A stretch of 64,000 nucleotides of DNA, taken from NCBI GenBank assembly GCA_013180625.2, contig SNVD02012291.1, positions 1-64,000 on the forward strand. Direction: 5' to 3'. Below the pieces are notes generated by a model. That model was not told the DNA's origin, made no database searches, and saw only the letters and a list, made by a program, of their open reading frames with translations. The stretch is from Boswellia sacra (Eukaryota > Streptophyta > Magnoliopsida > Sapindales > Burseraceae). The position numbers and the translations under genes are program-made. Positions 46,322 to 56,487 of this stretch are shown piece after piece (the first letter of the stretch is position 1; each line of letters begins with the position of its first letter).

Positions 46322-47727
46322 AGCTTATTGCTAGTCCCTAGCAATTAAAGCGTTATTATTTAGAAGTGATTTATAGAATTTTACATCCAAGGTGGTCATT
46401 TATTGCACTCTCCTTGATTTTATCCAATTAAACAAACTCTCAACTGATTTTTTTTTTATGACTCACGCACCCTTTAGTCAAGATATCAATAAACCTTCTT
46501 TTTGTGCTCAGTCGACACATGATTATGGGCTTATTAGAAAGAAGTCATATCGATTCTAATATTTGTTAAGGCTAACAACCTTGGGTAAGGGGCATTTATT
46601 CATTTTATATATATATATATATTTTTTTCTCTTTTTTTTTTTGAAGGAATGCATCTTTAACCCATGTAGCGAGCCTTAGGCTAATGACTCCCAGACCAGT
46701 TGGCCTTAGGGCATTAGGTGTTAAGACACCCCTTCGAGCTTAACGACTCGGGTTGCCGATGCTTTATTTTTGCTTAGAAACTTGTGGATAGTGCAATGTT
46801 CAATCCCATTAAGCTTTCTCCTTAATCCATGTAGCGAGCTTTGGGCCAATAGCTCCCAAACCAGTTGGTCTTAGGGTATTAGATGTTGAGGCACCCCTCG
46901 GGCTTAATTGCTCGAATTAAGGAGGCTACGAGACCAAACTTCTCCACCTTTGCTTTTTTTCATTTTTTTTTACTTTTTTTTCATTTTTTTTTTTTTAAAT
47001 TTCCCCTTCCTTTGTGTTGTTATCCTAAACAAAATGAAAGAACTCAATATTGCAACATTTCATTTTGCCATCCACAATCATGCATCAAGGTATGTGTGTG
47101 TGTGTGAAGAAAGGTTCATGAATACTTGCTTAATGAGTACATAAGCACACAATTTTTAAATGATAAGGTTGTGAGAGTTCATAGATTTGAATAATTCAAA
47201 GTGAAATGAATAAGACCTCCTTGTTATAAAATTCAAAAATCAAGACTAAATAATATCAAGTTAGCTAAAATGAGTTCACAAGATCAAAATAAATTGACAA
47301 ATTGGTTAGAATGGGTTTCAAGAGTTCAAATTGGTCCTCTTTACTCTACCATTCCTGACCTAGAATGCGTCTCAAAAGGATTTGAACTCCTTACACCGCA
47401 CTCTAAATCTAATTACTAACTCGCTTTTTTTTTTTTTTGCAAGAAAAAAGAAAATTCAAGACACACTTATGTCTACTATCCTTCCCCCCAACCAAATGAA
47501 ACATTGTCCTCAATGTTTAAATGTAGAGAGATAAAGTATAGGAGACATTACCTGAAGCTTCTGTTATTCAAGAGAGATGACCTGAAAGACTCATAAAATA
47601 AAATGCTACAAATAAAATAAAGGACAAGAAATTTAAAATTGATGGCACACATGCATGTGTATAGGTAGTTGTGACTGTGGCTCACATCTTCCTCTGGTTT
47701 TACGTCAAAAAACGGCTTAAACACCTT
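46322..47727 (-). other. A2 3' untranslated region
   Basis: Matches A1 6870-8202 in reverse complement, with the same duplicated 90-bp block (about 46655-46920), a T-rich run (46957-46998) and a GT microsatellite (47090-47106). At about 47640 it passes straight from the 3' UTR into the Cys-rich-ORF tail, with no LOG sequence between. Confidence 0.8.
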
Positions 47728-47810
47728 CTATGAGTTGGGGATATGCTTCCCATCTAGTTTTCTTATAAACTGGCAAACAGGGTCGTTTTGAGTCAAATTC
47801 CCAAGACTAT
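47728..47810 (-). pseudogene. Tail of the Cys-rich (NABP-like) ORF in A2
   Basis: On - it encodes the same end as A1 (LTQNDPVCQFIRKLDGKHIPNS is shared in part, up to the stop at 47728-47730). The basic patch and Cys cluster are missing. It overlaps the last codons of the A2 gag ORF in another frame. It shows that the family ancestor carried this ORF before A2 lost most of it. Confidence 0.7.
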
Positions 47811-49865
47811 GAAGAAAATGAGAGAGAAGAGAAGAAAATTGATGCAAGGTGAGCAACAGTTTTTAGGGAACTGAAAAATCGACTTTAAAAGTAACGGAGT
47901 ACCGTATCCGCCACTTGACCGGAAAACAAAATGCAAACACACAAATAAAATAAAAGCACATAAAATAAAATGAGAACAAACTAGAAATGATAGCAAAATC
48001 AAGAATAAAAATAAAAATGAAAATATGGCATAGATGGATAAAATTTGATCAATCATTATAAAGAAATGCAAAAAGAGGAATCTCTTCGAAAGTGATTTAC
48101 CACGGTCAAAAATATGCCATTGAGGTGGTACCTTTCTTTTTCCTTTATTTGTGAGAATGAAAGAGATTACCACTATCTGAGTTTGTTTGTCCTTAAAGCA
48201 TGCATTATTGAGTGTGGATGTTTCTTCCTGCCTTTTTTCGAACCATGGCTCCCAACTCTTAATCTCCTTCACCTGTATAAAATCAAGTAATGAGAATTCT
48301 TTAGAAGCAATGGGCACTAGTTGCATACTTGGTTCAAATGAATTGGTTAACTCGATTTCTGAAGGATTTGAAAAATTCTCATTTTGGATATAGTCTTCCA
48401 TATTAGTTTTAGTCCTATTAGCTTCCTCATTTTCATCATGCTCGAAAAATTCATTAATATCAAAATTTTGGTTAAATTCCTTTGCATGATGCATAAGTGA
48501 GGATTCGGTCTTTTCTTTGTTAGATGTAAGTTGATTAACCTTTTCCTTACCCTTTAGGATTGATTCATCATCTTCCTCATAAGGGTTAGAAATATGTTCT
48601 TGATCAACCTTACCATCATGAAGAGCACTTACCGAATCTTCGAGAAGAGCACTTACCGAGTCTTCATCTAGGTGTTGGCTACTTGGATTACTCACATGTG
48701 GATTGATGAGGTTTGGCTCGAGTTGAGATGGAAACACACCTTTCTCATGAGTACTAAATGCAAATGCAAGTTTTTCAAGAGCATCATTCAAGTTTGCCAT
48801 AGTTTGAGCAACTTGACTATTAAAAGCCTCTTGCTTTGCAATGAATGAATTCCATGTTTCTTCAAGATCCTTATAAGATGCATGATCATGAGCTTTTTGA
48901 AAATTTTGACATGATTGAAAGGGAGGTTGGTAAGATTGTGCATGATTATCATTCCTCCAATCAAAATTCAAGTGATTTTTCCATCCAAACTTTTGTGAGT
49001 AAGGATTAGGATTTGACCTTTGGAAAGTGTTTAAAACATTGGTTTGGTCATGGAGACTTTTCCTAAAGGTAGGCACAATTGGGCAATCATCCGTAGGATG
49101 ATCACTAGAATTACAAGTTTGACAAACAATTTCTTGCATAGACCGCATTTCTAAGTCCTCGACTTTCCTAGCTAGGGATGTAAATTTAACATGATGATCA
49201 TGATTCTCACTAATGTTATAAATGCCTCTACTAAATGTTCTTGGTACCTTATAGGTACCAACATTGTTCCAATTTTGGGCATTTTTTGCTAGTAAGTCTA
49301 GGTAGTCCATAGCTTCATCAGGGTCTTTGTTTTCAAATTGTCCATTACACATTAAATCTACCATGTGCCTAGCTTGATGTGTTAGACCTTCATAGAAAAT
49401 TAAAACTAGTCTCCATGTTTCCAAACCATGGTGAGGACAAGTATTAAGCAATGCGTTATACCTATCCCAACAATGGTAAAAGGTCTCTCCTTGTTTTTGA
49501 GTGAAATTGATGATTTGCCTTTTGAGAGAATTTGTTCTATAGGGAGGAAAGAACTTTTTAAGAAATTGTTGTTGCATTTCATCCCATGAGCTAATGGATC
49601 CTGACCTAAGATTTTGTAGCCATGTTTTAGCTTTATCTTTTAGAGAAAAAGGAAAAAGCTTTAATCTAAAGATGTTTATGCTACAATTTAGGTCACAATA
49701 GATATTGCAAAAATCTTTAAATTCTCTCAAATGCAAAAATGGGTTTTCAACATCTAGGCCATGAAAGTGGGGTAAGAATTGAATGAAATCCGATTCATGG
49801 TTGAAATATTTTGCATCATGAGGGAAGACTATGCATGATTGTGCATGAGTTCTTATGTAATCCAT
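47793..49865 (-). CDS. gag: A2 Gag, 690-codon intact ORF
   Basis: Structural protein for virus-like particles. Starts MDYIRTHAQS. The retrotransposon-gag core is at about residues 55-165 (FRLKLFPFSLKDKAKTWLQN, then TQKQGETFYHCWDRY). A zinc knuckle CQTCNSSDHPTDDC (CX2CX4HX4C) lies near residue 250, then an Asn/Gln-rich part and an acidic linker to about residue 560. The protease core is gone: the linker that surrounds it in A1 (residues like SLLDFIQVKEI) is kept. Residues about 580-640 are a Phe/Leu-rich hydrophobic run encoded by T-rich DNA, then SSGGYGTPLL from the family's post-integrase block. The hydrophobic tail may be read-through of non-coding sequence rather than a real domain. The uninterrupted frame and young LTRs suggest it is still competent. 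Confidence 0.92.
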   Translation of the reverse strand: MDYIRTHAQSCIVFPHDAKYFNHESDFIQFLPHFHGLDVENPFLHLREFKDFCNIYCDLNCSINIFRLKLFPFSLKDKAKTWLQNLRSGSISSWDEMQQQFLKKFFPPYRTNSLKRQIINFTQKQGETFYHCWDRYNALLNTCPHHGLETWRLVLIFYEGLTHQARHMVDLMCNGQFENKDPDEAMDYLDLLAKNAQNWNNVGTYKVPRTFSRGIYNISENHDHHVKFTSLARKVEDLEMRSMQEIVCQTCNSSDHPTDDCPIVPTFRKSLHDQTNVLNTFQRSNPNPYSQKFGWKNHLNFDWRNDNHAQSYQPPFQSCQNFQKAHDHASYKDLEETWNSFIAKQEAFNSQVAQTMANLNDALEKLAFAFSTHEKGVFPSQLEPNLINPHVSNPSSQHLDEDSVSALLEDSVSALHDGKVDQEHISNPYEEDDESILKGKEKVNQLTSNKEKTESSLMHHAKEFNQNFDINEFFEHDENEEANRTKTNMEDYIQNENFSNPSEIELTNSFEPSMQLVPIASKEFSLLDFIQVKEIKSWEPWFEKRQEETSTLNNACFKDKQTQIVVISFILTNKGKRKVPPQWHIFDRGKSLSKRFLFLHFFIMIDQILSIYAIFSFLFLFLILLSFLVCSHFILCAFILFVCLHFVFRSSGGYGTPLLLKSIFQFPKNCCSPCINFLLFSLIFFIVLGI

Positions 49866-50075
49866 TAATGTCCTTGGTTGGGTATGAGAATGTTTTCCAA
49901 AGAAGATGAGTGGCTACAAACAATTCTACCAACTAATGCAAAGAGAAAGAAAAGATGAGCACATGTAAGAAAAAAAAATAGAAATGGGGAGAGAAGAAAT
50001 GAACGTATGCAAGAAAAATAAAAATAGAAATGGGAAAAGAAAATACTTACAATTTTGTACGCCAAATTTTACCTT
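49866..50075 (-). other. A2 leader
   Basis: Short leader between primer site and gag ATG. A/G-rich on +, with a 35-bp near-repeat (AGAAATGGGGAGAGAAGAA and AGAAATGGGAAAAGAAAA). No ORF supported. Confidence 0.6.
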
Positions 50076-50092
50076 CCCCGGCAACGGCGCCA
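50076..50092 (-). promoter_or_regulatory. A2 primer binding site, tRNA-Asp
   Basis: On - it reads TGGCGCCGTTGCCGGGG, six bases after the LTR end. This is complementary, as I recall it, to the full 17-base 3' end of plant tRNA-Asp(GTC), the primer known for Athila elements. Confidence 0.88.
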
Positions 50093-50098
50093 AAAACT

Positions 50099-51627
50099 TG
50101 ACACATCCGAAAAAGGATTGTCTCCCAAGTATAGGAGTGTCGAAGTAATAAAACCCGGTGAGACCGGGGTCGATCCACGAGGAAGGGAATTTAAGCGTTA
50201 CAAATTATAAGCTAAACAAATGTGATATGGATGATTCAAAGAGGTGACATGATAATATCAACAAATATGTAAGATGGTAGGTGGTATTACCGACCATTCA
50301 AATATAAAACAAAAAGCAAGAGGAGGTAAAACCATCCATGGAAATAGGTGGTATAACCAACCATAGTAAATTAAAGAACAATTTCATAAGGTGGTAGAAC
50401 CTACCATAGTGAATAAAATAAAAAGTTCATAAACAATAGAATAATTAAAATACAAGAGGAATTAACACAATAACAATGAAGGCTAAGGTTAGGGGATCCG
50501 CCCTTGATATTTCAAATAAGGATAATTAACCCATTTTAGTTATATGAATTATATTTGTTTCATTACCAATATTTATACCACTTCTTGTAAATGGGTTCAA
50601 GCATCCAATGTGCCAATCACCATATGTCTACAACAAATCAAGGTTCCTAACTAGATTCGTGTCGGTAAGGAAGAACCATACATCATCTAGAAAGGATCCA
50701 AGCATTTGATGTGCCAAGGATTATCGACAATGGATCAAGACCTCCACTTTACGAGTGGTGTCAAGATTGATTAAGAAATTAAATATAAATCATATTGAAT
50801 AAACATTATAAGATTAAGATTATTAAGCACATATTAAGGGTTAGAGAATCCTTATTCTCATATCAAGGGTTTCACCCTTTCACCTTAGCAAAAGAGAAAT
50901 TAGAAGAACATTATAATAGAAAGAAAATAAAATGCAAGAAAAAGGAAATTCATTAATAACATAAACACACAAAACACAATACAAGATCCTAGCCAAAGCC
51001 AAAATGTTCCAGCCAAGGCCAAGATGCCCTAATGGGTCACAAGGCACCTCTATTTATAGATACATCCAGGGGCAAACTTGTCAAATTACAAGGGCATAAT
51101 TGTCAAATATTAGTTGTAAATATCTTTGACAATTGGGATCATTAGGCACCGACTTTGACCATCAATTTTGACATCGAAATGTTGTGAATTTTAATCACAT
51201 GTCTTCATGAAAGTTGTAGATATTTCTCTCAGCTTTCTAGAACATATTGATTTGCACAATTTGGATACGTATTTTGAGAGATACGGTCCAAATACTGAGG
51301 CCTGGTCAGACTGGGCCGAGACTGTAGATGGGTTCACTTCAAGCCCAATTTTGGTCCACTAAGAGCCCGAATTTGATGATGCTTGTGAAATGCAATCTTG
51401 TAGACAATTAAATCAGCTTTCCAAAACATTAAGAATTGCACCATTCTGATCTATAAATAGAGAGTTATGCCCATTTTATCAAACCTGTAACAAAACGAAA
51501 ATTAAGAGAAATTAATTCCAAAGATGCAAATGCTACAAATATGCTTAAGTTGAGGAATTTAATGACACTATTAATGCAATATGATGAATTAAACTCTTAT
51601 TAAACATGCATATTTAAGTGTTCATCA
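50099..51627 (-). mobile_element. A2 5' LTR
   Basis: TGACACATCCG to GTTCATCA on +. TATAAATAG on - near 51050. About 99 percent identical to the other A2 LTR by eye. Confidence 0.95.
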
Positions 51628-52939
51628 CTTAGAATCATGTTTAAGAGAACATGTTTAGAATCATGTTTAAAAGCACATAATTAGAATCATGACTAGGAAT
51701 TAAACTTATGATTGATTGCTTTGAATAATGTTAGGAAATAGCATAGAATAAGCAAAAATTGCTTTGATTGGTTGAAATTGTCATGTTTTGCTTTGATTAC
51801 TTGAATTGGGTAGTATAGCCATGTTTGTTTAAACTTGATTGATTTGAATTGGACTTGATTGCCATGAATTAGGCTAGAAATTCCATGATTTTTCGTAATT
51901 AATGTGATTAGGCTAGAAATGCCTAGGCTAGAATTGTCATATTTAAAATTGTTATAATCAAAAGTTAGAATTGCCATGTTTAGGGTAGAAACGTCAAGAT
52001 TCACTATGAATACCATGTCAAGGCTAGAATTGTCATATTTAGAATGCCATGATAGAATTATCTTAATTGGATATAATTACCATTGCAGAATTACCAAATT
52101 AGGTAAAAGTGCCATGATTTTAGTTTATGGCTTTGTTTATAATTTTGATTGGCTTGTTTTGAATGATTGCCATGATTAGAGATGTAATTGAATAATTATG
52201 ATTGAATGATGCCATGAAGTGGTGGTGGACTCACATTGATGGTGAGAGACCATTACTTTGAATGAATAATTGATTGAATGTATGTATAAATATGCATGTA
52301 GAGGCTTGATAAGCATTGAATAGACTCACATATAGTGATGAGGAGTTCACTGCTTATCAAAATCTCGAGTTGAAGGTTTATATTGAATGCTTGATATGCA
52401 TGAATATGTTATGAATAAATGAATGTGATGTTTAAAGTATTCAGAAGTGGAATTTATTTTATTTATTGAAGAATAAAATGATATAATTCGCCTCCCATTC
52501 CTCCATGTTTGGAAGAAAATTGTAACTCTATTCTCCTCACTTCCTTCTATGTATGAATATAAAATTGTTTTAAATGAAATCACCTTACATGATAAAGAAG
52601 ATAAAATAAACAATGTGTTGATAAAACAAACAACATTAGTGAAGTATATAATAATAGCTATTCCTATTGGACATTTCTTAGTGGAGGCCAGATTTAGATC
52701 CTGGCAAGTCTAAGGCTCGTACCTAACTTACCAAACCCATCTCTAAAGGGATGAGGGTAGTTTAGGTCCCAAAGCGAGGGATCTGATTACCATCATCCAT
52801 TTTTTCGATAGAAAATTGGGTTATGACTCCATTCTTTAAACATGTCCTTGGCTTGTTTTTGTTCCTTTAAGTCTCGAAAGAGACTTTAACACAATGTCGT
52901 GGTCGCAAATGCTCTGGCAGGATGAAAGCCCCATTCACA

Positions 52940-55896
52940 CATGGCTTTATCACCCCCTTGTCCTCCCAAGACTCAACAGCTGTAGAGTAGACCTGCTTGG
53001 CAGCTTTGTTGTTCTTAGGCACCTAAACACTTTTTCTCCTTTTCATCCAAATTGTATTTGAGTCCCCTCTTGTTATTTTGACTTTAATTTTAGGAAGGGT
53101 TAGTAGTCCCACATCAATACATAGCCATGCTTCTTGATGATTTTGGCCACTATAGGCTCGTATTCATCAATCACTACTACTTGAAACCCAGCTAGGAACA
53201 CAGTTTCTTCTTCTTTTGTGCTTAACATGGCTGTTGATGGCACAAGTCCTGCCTCAATGATCATAGTTCCCCTTTATGAGCAAACCTGGTTTTTTGGTGA
53301 AGGGTGGAAGGTAATCCTAGCAAGTGGAACTAGGCTCATCCGAGTAGCACAATGAAAGTGATAGGGATGTCTGACATAGTAAAGTCCATCTCAATGTCGA
53401 TAGGACCAGTCCTCATCATAGTTTTCAAGGCTCCCAACACCACTCGTTTAGAATCATCATACACCATATGGTCAACCGTAAGGGCTCTAATTCATCTTTT
53501 TTAATCTTGTACTCTAGAAGCATCTTGTAAACGACTAAGTTGATAGCAAAATTGTCATCGATCATCACGCTAGGCATATTCTTTCCGTAGATTTTTGTAG
53601 TGATGAACAATAGTCTATTGTGACCCTTTCCTTCTGGTGGCAGATCATCATCTGTGAATGTAATCACTCCCTTATTTTCTCTTACCTGAGAGTTGGTCAA
53701 AATCATTTCTTTTGGTGTTAATCCCAGGTCAATTGGGATCTTAGCAAGTGCCTACACCATTACTTTCCTATGCTCTTAATAGGCCATCACCAAATCCCAA
53801 ACGCCAATTTTGTCTTATGTCTTCTCTTCTCTAACTACTTAAGGAATGGATTATCCTCTTCCTTCTTTTCTTCAACCTTCCTTTCTTCTACACCCTTTTT
53901 ATTATTTTCTTTAACTTTTCTTTCTAGATAGAAGAGCCCACTCCTGGTCACTCTTTCGACTTCTTTTTCTTTCTCATAGTTCCTTACCTCAACATTTTCT
54001 CCACTAAAATTTATCCTGAAGTCATGGAAAGGCTCTTTCATACGGATCTTGTCCCAAATTCCCACTACTTCTTTACTCCTGATGCTCTCTTCATGTCACT
54101 GATTAGTATTGGCTGGGATGATGATCCTTTCATTGCCCATTCCTTCAATCTGGCTGGGGCCACCTCTATCCATTCACCCCCGACTTGAGCTATCGATATG
54201 CCTGAATCAATCATAAACTCTTCTCCATTTCCCATTGGTGTGAACTTGCTTTGTTCTTCCTCCCTTTCCAATGGCCTGTACTGGCTCTACACTTCTTCCT
54301 TGCTTTCTTCATCACTGCTAGGATACTTCCATTTTTCCTCTAGACGTTTCCTAGCCCCTTTTCTTGCCTTCCATTTTCTAGTAAAGGCTTTTATGCCTTT
54401 ATTCTCGCTGGTTTTCTTTTCATTCTTTCTGTACTCACATTTTCATCTTTCTTCTCCTCACTTTTGCTCGCAAATGTCCCTTTCTCAACTAACCTTTTCG
54501 CTTTTTCTATTTCTTCGCTAACTTCTCTCATAATGGCCTTTACCTTCCTCTTAGCCAATGCCTCCATTTTTGTCTATTCTTCTTAAATCTCTAACCTTTA
54601 GATAAAGTTGAGTACTTCCTGCTTAGGCCTGTCAGAGTTAATCATGTACATATGTTGTACATTTCTATAATTTGGTAGTGGATTCTTCTTGGTATTTGAC
54701 TTTTCTTTCTCTAAATCACAAATCTGCCTTTTGTCCATTAGGTCTTGTATTTCATGCTTTAATCTAGCATAGTTATCAGTAACATGCCTATACATTTAGT
54801 GAAAATCATAGTAGCCCTTGTTTTTCAGGCTTTACAATATAAGCCCCTCCATCTGTATTGCTAGTAGCGGTATCAGCTCTTTTTTCTTTCAATTTAGTAA
54901 ACATCGATGACAGTAATCTGCCCAAGTTGATAAATCTTCATGGTGGCTTGTTTACTACATTAACATCTACATTTTTCGTCCTTGAACGACCACCTTACTG
55001 GTACTGGTTACCCGTCTTCTAAAATTGTTTAGGCTGCTTTGCCTCAACCCCCACAATCTGGACACTGGAGTGGTATAAGTATTCAAAAGTTTGGATTGGT
55101 ATTCTGAAAAGACGATCTTTAATGGTAGCATGAGCACCAGCAATCACAATCTATATTTGGTCTTGCTTCATGGGTTGATTCATCACAGCTGCTGCCTTAG
55201 CCCTCCACCTATTTAGGTATTTAACAAACCGTTCACTTAGCATCTGATAAGTGTTATCTAGATCTTTCAAGGTCACCTCACAGTGAATGTTATACTTGTA
55301 TCGATCAACAAATTGCTTAGTTAATTTGTTCCAATCCTCCTTCATGACCTTCCCTAGTTAGATATACCACTCCATAGTTTCACTGTCTTTGTGGCACACA
55401 AATATTCTCAACACCATTTCTTTGGAGAGCCCAATAGTCCCTATTTTCATCATATATCTCCTAAGAAAGGACCTTGGGTCCCCCTTGCCATCAAACTTGA
55501 CGAAGTTTGACATTTTGAACTTTGGTGGGAGACTACATTCTCCCATTAGATTTAGATCTTCCATATCTTTGACCCTTCAACTCCCTTTTTTTGCACAAGA
55601 TTCTAGACTTTTTTTGCATCCTTGGCCAACTTCTTTATGGCCTCCATCTATTTCTCATCCTTAGTCTGCTCATATTCCCTTATATCAAAGAATCCTTTGG
55701 TATTATCCTTACTGTGTCCTTCCCTATCCTTGTTTCCAGAACCATGAGTCTTATCATCCTCCTTTGAGTTCCGTAAAGTATTGGAAGCTGAATTCCTATT
55801 GTTAAAAGAGATCAATTCCATTAATAGGTCCATTTGTTTGCTCATATTTTCCATGTTTTTGTCCATTTTGTGAAACCTTTCCCTATGATCTCTCAT
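52940..55896 (-). pseudogene. gag-pro: Element D gag-protease, broken
   Basis: Read on - from 55896: a helical N-terminal part (MDKNMENMSKQMDLLMEL), then FVKFDGKGDPRSFLRRYMMK (55564-55358), then WNKLTKQFVDRYKYNIH and LNRWRAKAAAVMNQPM (55345-55151), the gag domain. A charged region follows (54795-54598). The decayed protease is at 53706-53425 (RLLFITTKIYGKN, VMIDDNFAINLVV where the active site would be). Its DTG-type active site is not recognisable. After 52940 the sequence continues at 38493 with the pre-RT linker, across the solo LTR. Several stops and frame changes. Confidence 0.82.
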
Positions 55897-56487
55897 ATCT
55901 ATTAGGACTTCTATTCATTCAAGTCTCTTTCCTCTTGTAATCCAAGGTATGATGATTGAAATGCATAGTGGTTAGCATGGTGCATGTATGCATGAATACA
56001 ATGCACGTATAGATAAAAGCACAGAAGGAGATATAGCAGAATAGCCTCCAAACCTTATTTCTCCCATATGTGGTGTAGTCTCTTCCCCAATGATTTTTGG
56101 CCTAATCCCAACATCCACATGGGATGTGGGATCTAATATAGAGCTCTCTCCTAGATCAATTGACATGATCTTCTTAACCATCAAGCTATGAAACCTTTAT
56201 TGAAAACAACTTGGTCACTCACATCCTTAGACTAGGCCTTATGACGTCCGAGTACGCTCTTAACTGTACGTGGACATTATATGGCCTTGGATCATGGTCT
56301 TGTTGGTAAATAAGTGGGTGTCAAGAAGCGTTTTGTGATTCGTGGTTTGTGTATGATCTATGCAAACAATGTGAAACTGATTGAATCAACTATGGCAATA
56401 AACTGATGACAACTAACCTTAAGTGGTCATGGGTTCATTGCCAAAGAGTTAAGCTCCTAGTCATTCATTGTTCATGCATGGCATAGG
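55897..56487 (-). other. Element D leader
   Basis: No ORF supported. Resembles the B2 leader (ATGCATGAATACAATGCACG run near 55988, a CCTTATTTCTCCCA block near 56057). The primer site expected next to the LTR at 56487 is not recognisable. Confidence 0.5.

Larger units (their letters stand above)
44781..51627 (-). mobile_element. Element A2: young pol-less Athila-type retrotransposon with gag ORF
   Basis: Complete 6.85-kb element on -. LTRs 44781-46309 and 50099-51627 are both 1529 bp and differ by about 15 substitutions by my count, with no length change. The tRNA-Asp primer site is at 50076-50092, one long gag ORF at 47793-49865 and the polypurine tract at 46310-46321. Protease, RT, RNase H and integrase are absent. 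It resembles the TR-GAG type of non-autonomous element: it can make Gag but needs pol from a relative such as the A1 family. Clean 5-bp target duplication CTTAG. Confidence 0.95.
44776..51632. repeat. Target duplication CTTAG around element A2
   Basis: CTTAG at 44776-44780 and 51628-51632 flank A2. Joining the flanks restores the continuous B-type LTR sequence seen at 23529-23560. Confidence 0.95.
38494..52939 (+). mobile_element. Solo B-type LTR inserted in element D, itself split by two insertions
   Basis: LTR pieces 38494-38882, 44226-44780 and 51628-52939 total about 2.26 kb. It starts TATAGACAC and ends CCCATTCACA. Flanking 5-mers CCTGG (38489-38493) and CATGG (52940-52944) agree in four of five bases. 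Neither a primer site nor a polypurine tract borders it, and D pol and gag-protease flank it directly, so it is a solo LTR. TATATAG at 44377-44383. Confidence 0.85.
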
